This document shows, piece after piece, positions 54,329 to 63,046 of a stretch of DNA of 64,000 nucleotides; within the stretch, counting starts at the first letter, position 1, and the number at the start of each line of letters is the position of its first letter. Location: positions 186,001-250,000 of the forward strand of contig WGNJ01000018.1 in assembly GCA_016124635.1 (NCBI GenBank), written 5' to 3'. Source of the DNA: Alphaproteobacteria bacterium. GTDB taxonomy: Bacteria; Pseudomonadota; Alphaproteobacteria; Micropepsales; Micropepsaceae. Both the position numbers and the translations under genes were made by a program. Under the pieces are notes generated by a model. The model saw only the letters and a program-made list of their open reading frames with translations. It was not told the DNA's origin and searched no databases.

Positions 54329-54724
54329 ATGGCCACGAGCCTCAAAGAGATGATGGATGCCGCCAATGCCGCCGTGCCGCGGATCACGCCGGCGCAGGCG
54401 AAGGAGATGATCGCGAAGGGCGATGCCCTCGTCGTCGACGTGCGCGACGGACCGGAGGTCGAGTTCAGCGGTAAGATCGCGGGTGCAGTGCACGTGTCGC
54501 GCGGAATGCTCGAGTTTCGCGCCGATCCCGGCGTGCCGTCGCACGACAAGCGGTTCGACAAGTCGAAGCCGGTCATCCTCTATTGCGCATCGGGTGGACG
54601 CTCGGCGCTCGGCGGCAAGGTGCTGAAGGATTTAGGCTATTCCCAGGTCTACAATCTCGGCGCGTTCAAGGACTGGGTAGCCGCTGGCGGCGCAGTCGAA
54701 AACCCGCTCGAGCCGGGGATGTGA
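54329..54724 (+). CDS. Rhodanese-like protein
   Basis: This is a 131-residue single rhodanese domain: LVVDVRDGPEVEFSGKIAGAVHV, then YCASGGRSALGGKVLKDLGY with the sulfur-carrying Cys in the YCASGGRS active loop, and VYNLGAFKDWVAAGG. It probably transfers or carries sulfane sulfur in the cytosol. The ATG has AAGGAG 7 bases upstream (54317-54322). Its stop overlaps the start of the thioesterase gene as GTGA if a GTG start is used there. Confidence 0.92.
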   Translation: MATSLKEMMDAANAAVPRITPAQAKEMIAKGDALVVDVRDGPEVEFSGKIAGAVHVSRGMLEFRADPGVPSHDKRFDKSKPVILYCASGGRSALGGKVLKDLGYSQVYNLGAFKDWVAAGGAVENPLEPGM

Positions 54725-54738
54725 AAAGCGAAGACCAT

Positions 54739-55158
54739 ATGACAGACGATCGCGTCCGGCGCCTGAACGAATTCGCGCGCAAGAAGCATCCGGGACTTGT
54801 CGGCGTCGAGCTCGAGACTTGCGAAGCCGACCTCGTCACCGGCCGTATGACGGTGAAGCCGGAAGTGGTCGCGGGCAACGGCATGCTTTGGGCGCCGGTC
54901 GTCATCACCTTGGCCGATTGGCTGTGTGCGGCCGGCATGTCGCCCAATCTGGAGCCCGGCGTCGGATTCACGACCGTCGAGCTGAAGACGAATTTCTTGG
55001 GCACGGCGGCGGAAGGCGAAGTCGTCACCGGCCGCGCGACGCCGACGCATCGAGGCAAGACCACACACGTGTGGGACGCCGTCATCCGCAACGAGACAAA
55101 GGGCAAGACGATCGCCCTCTTCCGTTGCACGCAGATGCTGCTTTATCCGCGCAGCTGA
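54739..55158 (+). CDS. Hotdog-fold thioesterase (PaaI-like)
   Basis: This 139-residue protein has the hotdog fold of the PaaI/YigI thioesterase group: GRMTVKPEVVAGNGMLWAPVV, then LADWLCAAGMSP and VELKTNFLGTAAEGEVVTGRA. It should hydrolyse an acyl-CoA of unknown chain. ATG 54739 is used; an in-frame GTG at 54721 overlaps the rhodanese stop as GTGA and would add six residues. It is followed by a shared terminator hairpin with the convergent peptidase gene. Confidence 0.88.
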   Translation: MTDDRVRRLNEFARKKHPGLVGVELETCEADLVTGRMTVKPEVVAGNGMLWAPVVITLADWLCAAGMSPNLEPGVGFTTVELKTNFLGTAAEGEVVTGRATPTHRGKTTHVWDAVIRNETKGKTIALFRCTQMLLYPRS

Positions 55159-55165
55159 AAACAAA

Positions 55166-55190
55166 GGCGGCGGGAGTTCATCCCGCCGCC
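55166..55190. terminator. Perfect 10-bp hairpin between thioesterase and M13 peptidase genes
   Basis: GGCGGCGGGA (55166-55175) pairs fully with TCCCGCCGCC (55181-55190) across a 5-base loop (GTTCA), 8 bases after the thioesterase stop and 26 bases before the convergent peptidase stop. The right side continues with CACATTTC and the left side carries CAAAG, so T-runs are short in both directions. It likely terminates both genes. Confidence 0.7.
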
Positions 55191-55215
55191 CACATTTCAT
55201 CGTTCGCCAGCGTGT

Positions 55216-57267
55216 CTACCAGACGTGAACGCGGTCTTCCGGTTTCAAGTAGTACTTGTCCGTGGGCTGAACGTCGAAGGCCGTGTACCACGTATCAATG
55301 TTACGTGTCGGACCGATGACACGGTACTTGCGCGGAGAGTGCGGGTCCGACGCCATCTGTGCCTTCAACGCATCGTCACGCGCCTTGCCGCGCCAGACCT
55401 GGGCAAACGCGAGCAGCAAGCGCTGGTCACCCGTCAAACCGTCGATCACGGGCGCAGGCTTGCCGCCGAGCGAAGCGTGATACGCATCGATCGCGACGAG
55501 CAGCCCGCCGAGGTCAGCGATGTTCTCGCCCAAGGTCAGCTTGCCATTGATGTGCATGCCGGGAGCGCCTTCGTAGCTGTCGTATTGCGCAGCGAGCTTG
55601 TCAGCCTCCGCGACGAAGCGCTTAGCATCCTCCGCCGTCCACCAATCGTGCAAGCGACCCTCGGCGTCGATCTTGCGGCCCTGATCGTCGAAGCCGTGCG
55701 TGATCTCGTGACCGATCACCGCGCCGATGGCACCGTAGTTCACGGCCGGATCGGCGTTCGGATTGAAGAACGGCGGCTGCAAGATGCCGGCGGGGAAGAC
55801 GATCTTGTTCTCAAGACCGCCGTTATAGGCGTTGACGGTCTGAGGCGTCATGCCCCACTCCTGATGATCGACCGGCTTGCCGACCTTGCCGAGCTGATAG
55901 GCGAACTCGAAAGCCGTCGCGCGCTGCGCGTTGCCGTACAGGTCGGACGGATCGATCTTGAGCGTCGAATAATCGCGCCATTTCACCGGGTAACCGACCA
56001 TGACCTGCATCTTGGCGAGCTTCTTCTGTGCTTGCGCCTTGGTCGCGGGGCTCATCCAGCTCAGATTCTTGATACGTCCGGACATCGCCGTCTTCAGATT
56101 GGCGACGAGCGCGTCCATCTTCGCCTTGGACGACGGCGGGAAATAGCGCCGGACGTATTCGCGGCCGACGGCTTCACCTAGGCTGCCGTCGACGAGCGCG
56201 ACACCCCGCTTCCAACGCGGCTTGATGGACTGCGTGCCGGACAGCGTTTTGCCGACGAAGTCGAAGTTGCTGTCGACGAAGCGCTTGGAGAGGAACGGCG
56301 AGGCGTTCTGCACGAGGCGGAAAGTCTGCCACGCTTTGAGCGTGTCGAGCGGTGTGTCGCCATAGAGCTGAGCGATCTTCTGAATCGCCGTGTTCTCGAG
56401 CGCGACGACATTCTGCACTCCCTTTGCACCCATGGCGTCGAGATAGCTGCGCCAGTCGACCGCCGGTGCGTAGCCCTGAAGCTGCGCCACGGTCATGGGG
56501 TTGTAGATCTTGTCGATGTCGCGGCGATCGGCAGCTGGCCAGCTCGCCTCGGCGATCTTGGTCTCGAAGTCGAGCACGGCTTTCGCCGCGGCGTCCGCGT
56601 TCGGAAAATCGATCAGCTTCAACGTGCGCGCGATGAAGGCGAGATAGGCTTCCTTCTTCGCCTTGAACTGATCGGTCAGATAGTAATCGCGATCCGGCAG
56701 CAAGAGGCCGCCTTGTCCGATGTAGAGCGTCGAGATCGGCTTTTTGGCATCGGCGTCCACCTGCGGCTCAAAGAGCGAGGTGCCGAAGCCGGTTTGCGTC
56801 CTTCCCATGAGCGCCGTGAATTCGGCTTTCGTCGTGACCGCCTGAATTGCGGCGAGGTCCGCCGCCAGCGGCTTCGCGTCCAGCGACTCGACGCGCCCTT
56901 CGTCCATGAAGCTCTTGAAGAGGCCGCCGATCTGCGCCGCCGTCGCGTCGGACGAACCGGCAGAGCTGCCCTCGATCAACGTGCGCAACTCTTCTTGGGT
57001 CAGGTTGTAGACGTCATAGCCCGCGCTCGTGCTTGCTTGGTCGGCCGGAATCTCGGTGCGCGCCAAGTAGCTGCCGTTGGCGTAGTCGAAGAAATCGTTG
57101 CCCGGTTTGATCTTCAGATCGCGCGAGGTGAGATCGACGCCCCAGGTGCCGAAGCTTTGCCTGGTCTCGCCCGAAGCAATGGCGGTGAAGACCAGTGCCG
57201 AAGCGGACATAAACGAAACCGCCGCAAGCACGGCGCCGCGGCGCGATTTCAATAACGTCATAAGCAT
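55216..57267 (-). CDS. M13-family (neprilysin-like) zinc metallopeptidase
   Basis: This is a 683-residue exported peptidase. The signal peptide (AVLAAVSFMSASALVFTAIA) is followed by GNDFFDYANGSYLA, the M13_N helical domain, then FPAGILQPPFF and the zinc site HEITH (H520, E521, H524) with the third ligand Glu581 in GENIADLGG. The C-terminus VHVW approximates the family Cxx[W] ending but lacks the Cys. It degrades small peptides outside the cytoplasm. The start ATG at 57267 is preferred over 57261. Confidence 0.94.
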   Translation of the reverse strand: MLMTLLKSRRGAVLAAVSFMSASALVFTAIASGETRQSFGTWGVDLTSRDLKIKPGNDFFDYANGSYLARTEIPADQASTSAGYDVYNLTQEELRTLIEGSSAGSSDATAAQIGGLFKSFMDEGRVESLDAKPLAADLAAIQAVTTKAEFTALMGRTQTGFGTSLFEPQVDADAKKPISTLYIGQGGLLLPDRDYYLTDQFKAKKEAYLAFIARTLKLIDFPNADAAAKAVLDFETKIAEASWPAADRRDIDKIYNPMTVAQLQGYAPAVDWRSYLDAMGAKGVQNVVALENTAIQKIAQLYGDTPLDTLKAWQTFRLVQNASPFLSKRFVDSNFDFVGKTLSGTQSIKPRWKRGVALVDGSLGEAVGREYVRRYFPPSSKAKMDALVANLKTAMSGRIKNLSWMSPATKAQAQKKLAKMQVMVGYPVKWRDYSTLKIDPSDLYGNAQRATAFEFAYQLGKVGKPVDHQEWGMTPQTVNAYNGGLENKIVFPAGILQPPFFNPNADPAVNYGAIGAVIGHEITHGFDDQGRKIDAEGRLHDWWTAEDAKRFVAEADKLAAQYDSYEGAPGMHINGKLTLGENIADLGGLLVAIDAYHASLGGKPAPVIDGLTGDQRLLLAFAQVWRGKARDDALKAQMASDPHSPRKYRVIGPTRNIDTWYTAFDVQPTDKYYLKPEDRVHVW

Positions 57268-57374
57268 ATCCCTTAGGTTCCCTACTCGCAGGTTGCCTTA
57301 GCAGCCTTCGTTGTGTTGGTCACGATTTCGTCAGAACGCATAGCCGCCATTTCATCGTCGGTGGTCGCGCCCCG

Positions 57375-57863
57375 CTAGTATTTGGCCGCTAGGCGCGGAA
57401 AGAGGTCTTGCAGCTCATCCTCTTTCCATTGCTGGCCTGCGGGCTCGGCACCCTCCGTGGAAAAGTCGCGATCGAGTTTTCCGAAGCCCTTTCGCTCGGC
57501 GACGTCGGTCGCCACGTAGCCGAAGAGCTCCAGATCCGCGCAATCGATGTGCGGATGGTCCGCCAGACTGTCACCCGATGCCACAGCCTTATCGAACACC
57601 TCTCGGCCTTCCGAAATCAGCCAATCGCGGAAGTACCGAAAGCTGTCGTCCGAGCAGCCGCCATTGATGATGTAAGCCGCACCCCAAAGATCCCAGCGAT
57701 AGGACGCGCAAATAAGGGAGTCATAATGCTTTTGGAACGACGCCAATTCGGCCTTCGACAACGTCGCCAGTACCTTCGCCAAAGCCGCCGGGCGCGCTTC
57801 GACATCGGCGCCAGCCGTCGAACGCGCCTTATCAATGATCGTCCAAAAGCCGCTCAAGTCCAT
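57375..57863 (-). CDS. DUF4240 domain protein
   Basis: This 162-residue protein matches DUF4240: FWTIIDKARSTAGAD at the N-terminus, WDLWGAAYIINGGCSDDSFRYFRDWLISEG and LFGYVATDVAE. The DUF4240 family has no established function. No signal peptide. It lies upstream of the M13 peptidase (107-base gap) and 10 bases downstream of the SDR gene, so it may be co-transcribed with the SDR. Confidence 0.82.
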   Translation of the reverse strand: MDLSGFWTIIDKARSTAGADVEARPAALAKVLATLSKAELASFQKHYDSLICASYRWDLWGAAYIINGGCSDDSFRYFRDWLISEGREVFDKAVASGDSLADHPHIDCADLELFGYVATDVAERKGFGKLDRDFSTEGAEPAGQQWKEDELQDLFPRLAAKY

Positions 57864-57873
57864 GCGTGTGTCC

Positions 57874-58644
57874 TCACGAAAAGCCGGCGCGATCGGCCGC
57901 GCCGTGGACCGTGATTTTCTCGCCGCTCACATAGGTGTTTTGATCGGACACCAGATAGCGCACGACATTGGCGATGTCTTCCGGCGCGCAGACGTGGCCG
58001 AAGGGCATCGCCTTGTCGAGATCGTGGATCTGAGCAACGCCGCGCGCCTTCGCCAAGCGCTGGCCCATATCGGTATCCGTCAGCGGCGGCGCGACGACGT
58101 TGACGCGGATGTTGTTCGGCCGCTCTTCCTTCGCCAGCGTGTAGGCAAGCGCTTCACCTGCCGCCTTGCCCATGTTGTAGGGCGAACCGCGGCCGGCATG
58201 CGAAAGCGTCGCGACGCTCGACACGTAGATGATGTCGCCACGCTTCTGCTCGCGCATTTGCGGTATCACCAATTTCGACAGATAGAATGGCGCGAAGGCA
58301 TGGACGCGAACAACGCGCTCCATCTCCAGCGGATCGCCGTCGGCGACGGTGTTGCCGCGGCTCGCGATGCCTGCATTGTTGACGAGAATCGAGATAGGCC
58401 CGAGTTCGCTCTTCACGCGCTCGACCATCGCCGCGTCCTCTTCGAAATTGTCGACGGAGGCTTTGAAGGCGGCAGCGCGGCGGCCGCGCTTCTTGATTTC
58501 AGCGACGACCTTTTCGGCTTCGCTGTCTTCGCGGCGATAGTTGACGGCGATGTCCGCGCCGTCCGCCGCCAGACCCAACGCGATCGCGCGGCCGATGCCG
58601 CGGCTTCCGCCGGTTACCAATGCAATTCGTCCCTTGAGCGACAT
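57874..58644 (-). CDS. Short-chain dehydrogenase/reductase (FabG-like), tetrad Asn replaced by His
   Basis: This is a 256-residue classical SDR with cofactor loop TGGSRGIGRAIA (11-22), NNAG (89-92), catalytic Ser in YVSSVAT (S142/S143) and Y156/K160 in SPYNMGK. Arg near the first strand (YRR) favours NADP. The usual catalytic-tetrad Asn (in the vN.. segment) reads VHA here, with H115. The activity is an oxidoreductase on an unknown alcohol or ketone. A gap of 444 bases follows upstream. Confidence 0.87.
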   Translation of the reverse strand: MSLKGRIALVTGGSRGIGRAIALGLAADGADIAVNYRREDSEAEKVVAEIKKRGRRAAAFKASVDNFEEDAAMVERVKSELGPISILVNNAGIASRGNTVADGDPLEMERVVRVHAFAPFYLSKLVIPQMREQKRGDIIYVSSVATLSHAGRGSPYNMGKAAGEALAYTLAKEERPNNIRVNVVAPPLTDTDMGQRLAKARGVAQIHDLDKAMPFGHVCAPEDIANVVRYLVSDQNTYVSGEKITVHGAADRAGFS

Positions 58645-59088
58645 GTGCGGTTCTCCTTATGCGTCCCATCCTTTCACGTGAGGCCCGCGCCGCGAAGCGC
58701 CCGGCGCGGACTCCGGGCTGACCCTGGTTTGCGGTCTATATTTTTCTATACTTTATGAAGACGGACCGCGACTTTCGCCTGTCAGTGGTGCCGTTTTGCG
58801 AGTTGTTCGCCGAGATTCGGCTGTTCAGCGCACGAAAATTTTTTCCTCGCCTGCAATCACTCACAAAATTGCGCTTTCGTATTTCTCAGATAAATCAGCA
58901 CCTTGTCCAATATCCGACGAGCTGTCTCGAGCAGCGGCGGCGCTAAGTTTGTTGCCGGCTCGCATCAACCTCTACGAAAGCTCTTCTCTCAACACAACTT
59001 GAGCTTGGCCTCCGTTCAAAGGCGGTGCGCCGCAGCGTAGGTGTCTCGACCTTGCGGTTGCGATGCCGCGTTTGGGAGATTTGATTCA
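58645..59088. other. Intergenic stretch with AT-rich patches, no gene supported
   Basis: This 444-base region lies between the divergent SDR and outer-membrane protein genes. It has AT-rich segments unlike its surroundings, at about 58735-58760 (GGTCTATATTTTTCTATACT) and 58838-58850 (ACGAAAATTTTTT). TATACT at 58747-58752 could be a -10 element with no clear -35. Short open frames exist (for example from 58755) but lack start signals and recognisable domains. A small RNA is possible but not shown. Confidence 0.4.
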
Positions 59089-59832
59089 ATGATGGGTAGT
59101 ATAGGTCGAGCAGCCTTCGCTGCTCGGGTGGGGGTCGTTTGCGCACTTTTGGGTGCGCCTTCGGTCGCATTTGCCGAGCCCGAACAGTGGACGGGTTTCT
59201 ATATCGGCGCCGTCGGCGGATATGCCAACGATACGATGGATATTGCGGGCCCGCCTTATCCGGCCGGAGCGCCAACTCAAAACATGGAAGGCGGCCTGCT
59301 GGGCGCGACGGTCGGCTTCAATTGGCAGGCGGGATCGATGCTGGTCCTCGGTGTCGAGGCGGACCTTTCGGCCACGCATATGGAAGACACCGTGCGCGAC
59401 GGAAACTACCTGCTCGAAGGCGGTGAGATTACGTCGTTCGGCACGCTGCGTGCTCGCGTCGGCCTCTCCTTCGGCAAGTGGCTTCCGTTCGTGACCGCCG
59501 GATATATGTGGGACGACGTCGAGCAGAGCTTCTCATGCCCTGACTCCGCGGGGGTTCCGTTCGGCTTCTGCCGTCCCGTCGCGTCGGGCGGCCATGGCGT
59601 CGCCGGTGGCTTCACCTTGAAGTCCAGTGAGACCCAGTCCGGATTCATTTGGGGCGGCGGCGTCGAGTACAGCATCGACGGCAACTGGTCGGTCAAAGCC
59701 GAGGACTTCGTCGGCAATTTCGACGACCAAAACTACAATCTCGGTCCGGACGGCGCCGGCGTCGACAAGTTGCTGACGACAAAGCAATCACTCGACAACC
59801 TCTTCCGCTTCGGCGTGAACTATCGCTTCTGA
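59089..59832 (+). CDS. Outer-membrane beta-barrel protein (opacity/Omp25-like)
   Basis: This 247-residue protein has a signal peptide (GVVCALLGAPSVAFA) followed by an eight-strand-like barrel: TGFYIGAVGGYAND, GGLLGATVGFNWQAG, LVLGVEADLSATH, SFGTLRARVGLSFG, LPFVTAGYMWDDVEQ, SGFIWGGGVEYSI, and a C-terminal NLFRFGVNYRF ending in Phe. These alternate in the pattern of porin-like surface antigens of alphaproteobacteria. ATG 59089 has GGGAGA upstream. A strong intrinsic terminator follows. Confidence 0.9.
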   Translation: MMGSIGRAAFAARVGVVCALLGAPSVAFAEPEQWTGFYIGAVGGYANDTMDIAGPPYPAGAPTQNMEGGLLGATVGFNWQAGSMLVLGVEADLSATHMEDTVRDGNYLLEGGEITSFGTLRARVGLSFGKWLPFVTAGYMWDDVEQSFSCPDSAGVPFGFCRPVASGGHGVAGGFTLKSSETQSGFIWGGGVEYSIDGNWSVKAEDFVGNFDDQNYNLGPDGAGVDKLLTTKQSLDNLFRFGVNYRF

Positions 59833-59851
59833 GAGTTCCTCCCGAGTGACT

Positions 59852-59882
59852 GGCTCCGGGTCGAAAGACCTGGAGCCTTTTT
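59852..59882 (+). terminator. Intrinsic terminator after the outer-membrane protein gene
   Basis: GGCTCCGGGTC (59852-59862) and GACCTGGAGCC (59867-59877) form an 11-bp stem with one G-T pair, capped by a GAAA tetraloop and followed by TTTTT. It lies 20 bases after the stop and is the best-formed rho-independent terminator in the window. Confidence 0.92.
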
Positions 59883-59899
59883 GTTTGGCGCGAAACAAC

Positions 59900-61702
59900 T
59901 CAGCGCGAGAGCGCGTCGCCTTCGAGGGCAAAGGGTCCTGCCGCGCCGCGCGTGATGGGGCCAAGGAGCGCTTCGCCTTGCGGCAGCAATTGCTCCGCGA
60001 AGAACTGCGCAACGGCAACGCGGGTGTCCAGAAACGCCTTGTCGGCGGCACCTTTTGCCAAACGCAAGCGAGCGACGAGCGCACCGCGCGCCAGAAGGTG
60101 CGCGCCGGTGAGAAGGCCCATCATCTTCAGATACGGTGTGGCACCGGCAAGGCCGTCATTGGGACGATTGGCGCGCATGTGCTCCTGCAGCCACGTGGTC
60201 GCGCTGTCGGCGGCGCTTGCCGCACGCGCAAGCTCTTTGCCGATCGAGGCGAGAGCGGGATCGCGCTCGCACGCCGCCGCTGTCTCGCGCACGTCGTTCA
60301 GATGACGGCGGACCGCATCGCCGTTCTCGAGCGCGAGCTTGCGGCCGACGAGGTCGATCGCCTGAATGCCGTTCGTGCCTTCGTAGATCGGCAGGATGCG
60401 CGCGTCGCGATAATGCTGCGCGGCGCCGGTTTCTTCGATGAAGCCCATGCCGCCGTGGACCTGCACGCCGATCGAGGCCGCTTCGACGCCCGCATCGGTC
60501 GACCACGCTTTGGCGAGCGGCGTGAAAAGCTCTTCGCGCGCTTTTGCCGCTGCGCGCTCGGCCGGCGTCTCGCCGTGGCGCGCACGATCGATTGCCATCG
60601 CCGTCGCCAGACAAATCGCCCTGCCCGCTTCGGTCAGCGCCTTCATCGTCCAGAGCATGCGGCGGACGTCCGGATGAAAGATGATCGGCATCATCTCCGT
60701 CGACTCATGCTGCAGGCCGTACGGCTTGCCTTGGCGACGCTCGTGCGCGAACGCGCAGGCCTGCTGGAAGGCCCGCTCGGCGATCGCGACGCCTTGGACG
60801 CCGACATTGAGGCGCGCGGCATTCATCATCGTGAACATCGCGGCCATGCCCTTGTTCTCGGCGCCGATGAGGTAGCCGGTGGCACCGCCGTTGTCGCCAT
60901 AGGACATCACGGCCGTCGGCGAGGCATGGATGCCGAGCTTGTGCTCGAGGCCGACGCAGCGCAGATCGTTGCGCGCGCCGAGCGTTCCGTCCGGCTTCAC
61001 CAAGACCTTCGGAACGAGAAAGAGCGAAATGCCGCGCGTGCCCGGCGGCGCCGTCGGCAAGCGCGCTAAGACAAGATGAATGATGTTCTCGGCCGCTTCG
61101 TGTTCGCCCCAGGTGATGAAGATCTTGGTACCGGCGATCTTGTAGGTGCCGTCTTGCTGCTTCAACGCTTTCGTCTTCAACGCGCCGACGTCCGAGCCCG
61201 CCTGCGGCTCCGTCAGATTCATCGTGCCCGTCCACACGCCCGAGATGAGCTTGGGCAGATACGTCTTCTTTTGCTCCGGCGTCCCATGCGCGCTCAGCGC
61301 TTCGATCGCGCCTTGGCTCAAAATCGGGCAAAGTCCGAAGGCCATGTTCGCGGACTGCCAAAGCTCCTGCAGCGCAACGCCGATCGTATGCGGCAGACCC
61401 TGACCACCAAATTCTGTGCTGCCCGTCACACCGTTCCAACCGGCCTCGACGAACTTGCGATAGGCGTCATCGAAACCCTTCGGTAGCCGCACCACGCCGT
61501 TTTCCAGGTGCGCCCCTTCAACGTCACCACTTCGATTGAGCGGCGCGAGAACCTCCGCCGCAAATTTTCCGCCCTCTTCCAGAATGGCGTCGGTGAGATC
61601 GGGCGTGAAATCCGCGAAGGCAGATTTCCCATAGAGACTCGGTAAATCCGCGATCGCGGCCAACGCAAAGCGAAGTTGTGCAACTGGAGCGGCGTACGTC
61701 AT
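59900..61702 (-). CDS. Acyl-CoA dehydrogenase family protein (600 residues)
   Basis: This 600-residue FAD enzyme has the ACAD fold with extended termini. An N-terminal domain (DLPSLYGKSAFADFTPDLTDA) precedes FGLCPILSQGAIEALSAHGT and MNLTEPQAGSDVGALKTKA, FITWGEHEAA, VQVHGGMGFIEETGAAQHYRDARI with the catalytic region ILPIYEGTNGIQAIDL, and a C-terminal ACAD_C-like tail (FFAEQLLPQGEALL). The length and tail match the long FadE/AcdA-like branch. It introduces the 2,3 double bond in acyl-CoA. The ATG at 61702 is chosen because it begins the conserved N-terminus. Confidence 0.92.
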   Translation of the reverse strand: MTYAAPVAQLRFALAAIADLPSLYGKSAFADFTPDLTDAILEEGGKFAAEVLAPLNRSGDVEGAHLENGVVRLPKGFDDAYRKFVEAGWNGVTGSTEFGGQGLPHTIGVALQELWQSANMAFGLCPILSQGAIEALSAHGTPEQKKTYLPKLISGVWTGTMNLTEPQAGSDVGALKTKALKQQDGTYKIAGTKIFITWGEHEAAENIIHLVLARLPTAPPGTRGISLFLVPKVLVKPDGTLGARNDLRCVGLEHKLGIHASPTAVMSYGDNGGATGYLIGAENKGMAAMFTMMNAARLNVGVQGVAIAERAFQQACAFAHERRQGKPYGLQHESTEMMPIIFHPDVRRMLWTMKALTEAGRAICLATAMAIDRARHGETPAERAAAKAREELFTPLAKAWSTDAGVEAASIGVQVHGGMGFIEETGAAQHYRDARILPIYEGTNGIQAIDLVGRKLALENGDAVRRHLNDVRETAAACERDPALASIGKELARAASAADSATTWLQEHMRANRPNDGLAGATPYLKMMGLLTGAHLLARGALVARLRLAKGAADKAFLDTRVAVAQFFAEQLLPQGEALLGPITRGAAGPFALEGDALSR

Positions 61703-61850
61703 CGATTGTCCTTGCTTGGGGAAACTTGACGCTTCTACGAACTGCAAAACATTACGGACGCCTGAACAAACGGACACACAAGCGTGATCTCGCCGTCCAG
61801 ACTGGTGCTCTTAGATTAGCGCCACCCCGAAACCAAGTCAGGCACCCACT

Positions 61851-62453
61851 ATGTTGCGTCGCATCGTTCTCGCCACCGCTGTTTTCGGCGCGTGGACTTC
61901 TCTCGCCTTCGCCGACATCTCAATGAATCCGCAGAGCGCGCCCAAAGGTGCGTACGAGCAGAACTCCGACCACACCGTCGTCGGCTTTTGCCTTTCACAT
62001 TTGGAACTATCGACCTACTGCGGCCGTTTCAACAAGACGACGGCCAAGCTCACGTTCAACGGCTCGCTGCCGGAGCGCAGCACAGTGACCGCGACGATCG
62101 ATCTCATGAGTGTCGACACACCGTCTAGCGTGTTGAACGACAAGCTGAAGAAAGAATTGTTCCGCAATGGGTCGACAGCAACGTTCACCTCCACCGACGT
62201 CAAGCTCGACGGCAACAATCAGGGCACGGTCACCGGCAAACTCTCCATCAACGGCGTCACAAAGCCCGTCACGCTCAAGGTCAAATTCACCGGCGGCGAG
62301 CCGTTCCCGTTCGGCGACAAGTACGTCTTGGGCTTTTCAGCGAACGGCTCGTTCAAGCGCTCGGACTTCAACTTGACCGATATGGTGGGCGCGCAGTTTG
62401 CTGGCGATGTCGTGAGTCTTCAGATCGACATCGAGTTCCTGCAGGTGAAATAA
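61851..62453 (+). CDS. YceI-family periplasmic protein
   Basis: This 200-residue protein has a Sec signal (IVLATAVFGAWTSLAFA) and a YceI lipocalin-like domain: SDHTVVGFCLSHLELSTYCG, then DTPSSVLNDKLKKELF, GKLSINGVTKPVTLKVKF and FKRSDFNL. YceI proteins bind long isoprenoid-type molecules in homologous structures. C47 and C57 could form a disulfide. A cytochrome b561 and a second YceI follow at close spacing, suggesting an envelope redox or quinone-handling unit. Confidence 0.92.
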   Translation: MLRRIVLATAVFGAWTSLAFADISMNPQSAPKGAYEQNSDHTVVGFCLSHLELSTYCGRFNKTTAKLTFNGSLPERSTVTATIDLMSVDTPSSVLNDKLKKELFRNGSTATFTSTDVKLDGNNQGTVTGKLSINGVTKPVTLKVKFTGGEPFPFGDKYVLGFSANGSFKRSDFNLTDMVGAQFAGDVVSLQIDIEFLQVK

Positions 62454-62459
62454 CGCTAC

Positions 62460-63035
62460 ATGCTGACAAACTCCGAAAAGCGCTACGGCGCCGTCGCCGT
62501 CACGCTGCATTGGCTGATCGCGATCGGCATCATCGGCATGCTCATTCTGGGCAAATACATGGCCGATTTGCCTCGCGCCGATCCAAGCCGATTCGAATTG
62601 ATCCAGCTGCACAAATCGTTCGGGATCACGATCCTGGCGCTCAGCGTGTTGCGCGTCCTCTGGCGCCTGGTGAACAAAGTGCCGCCGCTGCCACCGCAAA
62701 TGCCCGCATGGCAACGATACGCCGCGAACGCGTCGCACTTCCTGCTCTACGTGCTGATCCTAGCGATTCCGCTCAGCGGCTGGGCGATGGTGTCGGCCTC
62801 GCCCCTCGGCATTCCGACGATCTGGTTCGGCCAGTTCGAGATTCCGCATCTGCCGGGTCTGCAAGGTTTTGCCGACCAACACGCCGTGGAAGGTCAGCTG
62901 CGGGAGACGCATGAGTTGCTCGGCAATTTGATGATCGGCTTGCTGATCATTCACATCGGTGCCGCGCTCAAACACCATTTCTGGGATCGTGACGACGTTC
63001 TGATTCGCATGCTGCCGTTCACGAGAGTTAAATAG
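62460..63035 (+). CDS. Cytochrome b561 (CybB-like)
   Basis: This 191-residue di-heme membrane protein has four transmembrane helices and heme ligands at H17, H51, H151 and H165, matching the CybB spacing. The sequence runs LHWLIAIGIIGML, LHKSFGITILALSVLRVLWRL, YVLILAIPLSGWAM and THELLGNLMIGLLIIHIGAALKHHF. It exchanges electrons with quinol or superoxide at the cytoplasmic membrane. It lies between two YceI genes, 6 bases after the first and 11 bases before the second. Confidence 0.94.
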   Translation: MLTNSEKRYGAVAVTLHWLIAIGIIGMLILGKYMADLPRADPSRFELIQLHKSFGITILALSVLRVLWRLVNKVPPLPPQMPAWQRYAANASHFLLYVLILAIPLSGWAMVSASPLGIPTIWFGQFEIPHLPGLQGFADQHAVEGQLRETHELLGNLMIGLLIIHIGAALKHHFWDRDDVLIRMLPFTRVK

Positions 63036-63046
63036 TGGAGAGAACA

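Noticed and set aside
58755..58946. 63-codon frame starting in the AT-rich gap before the outer-membrane protein gene
   Set aside because: No ribosome binding site and a peptide with no recognisable features; several overlapping frames are equally open there.
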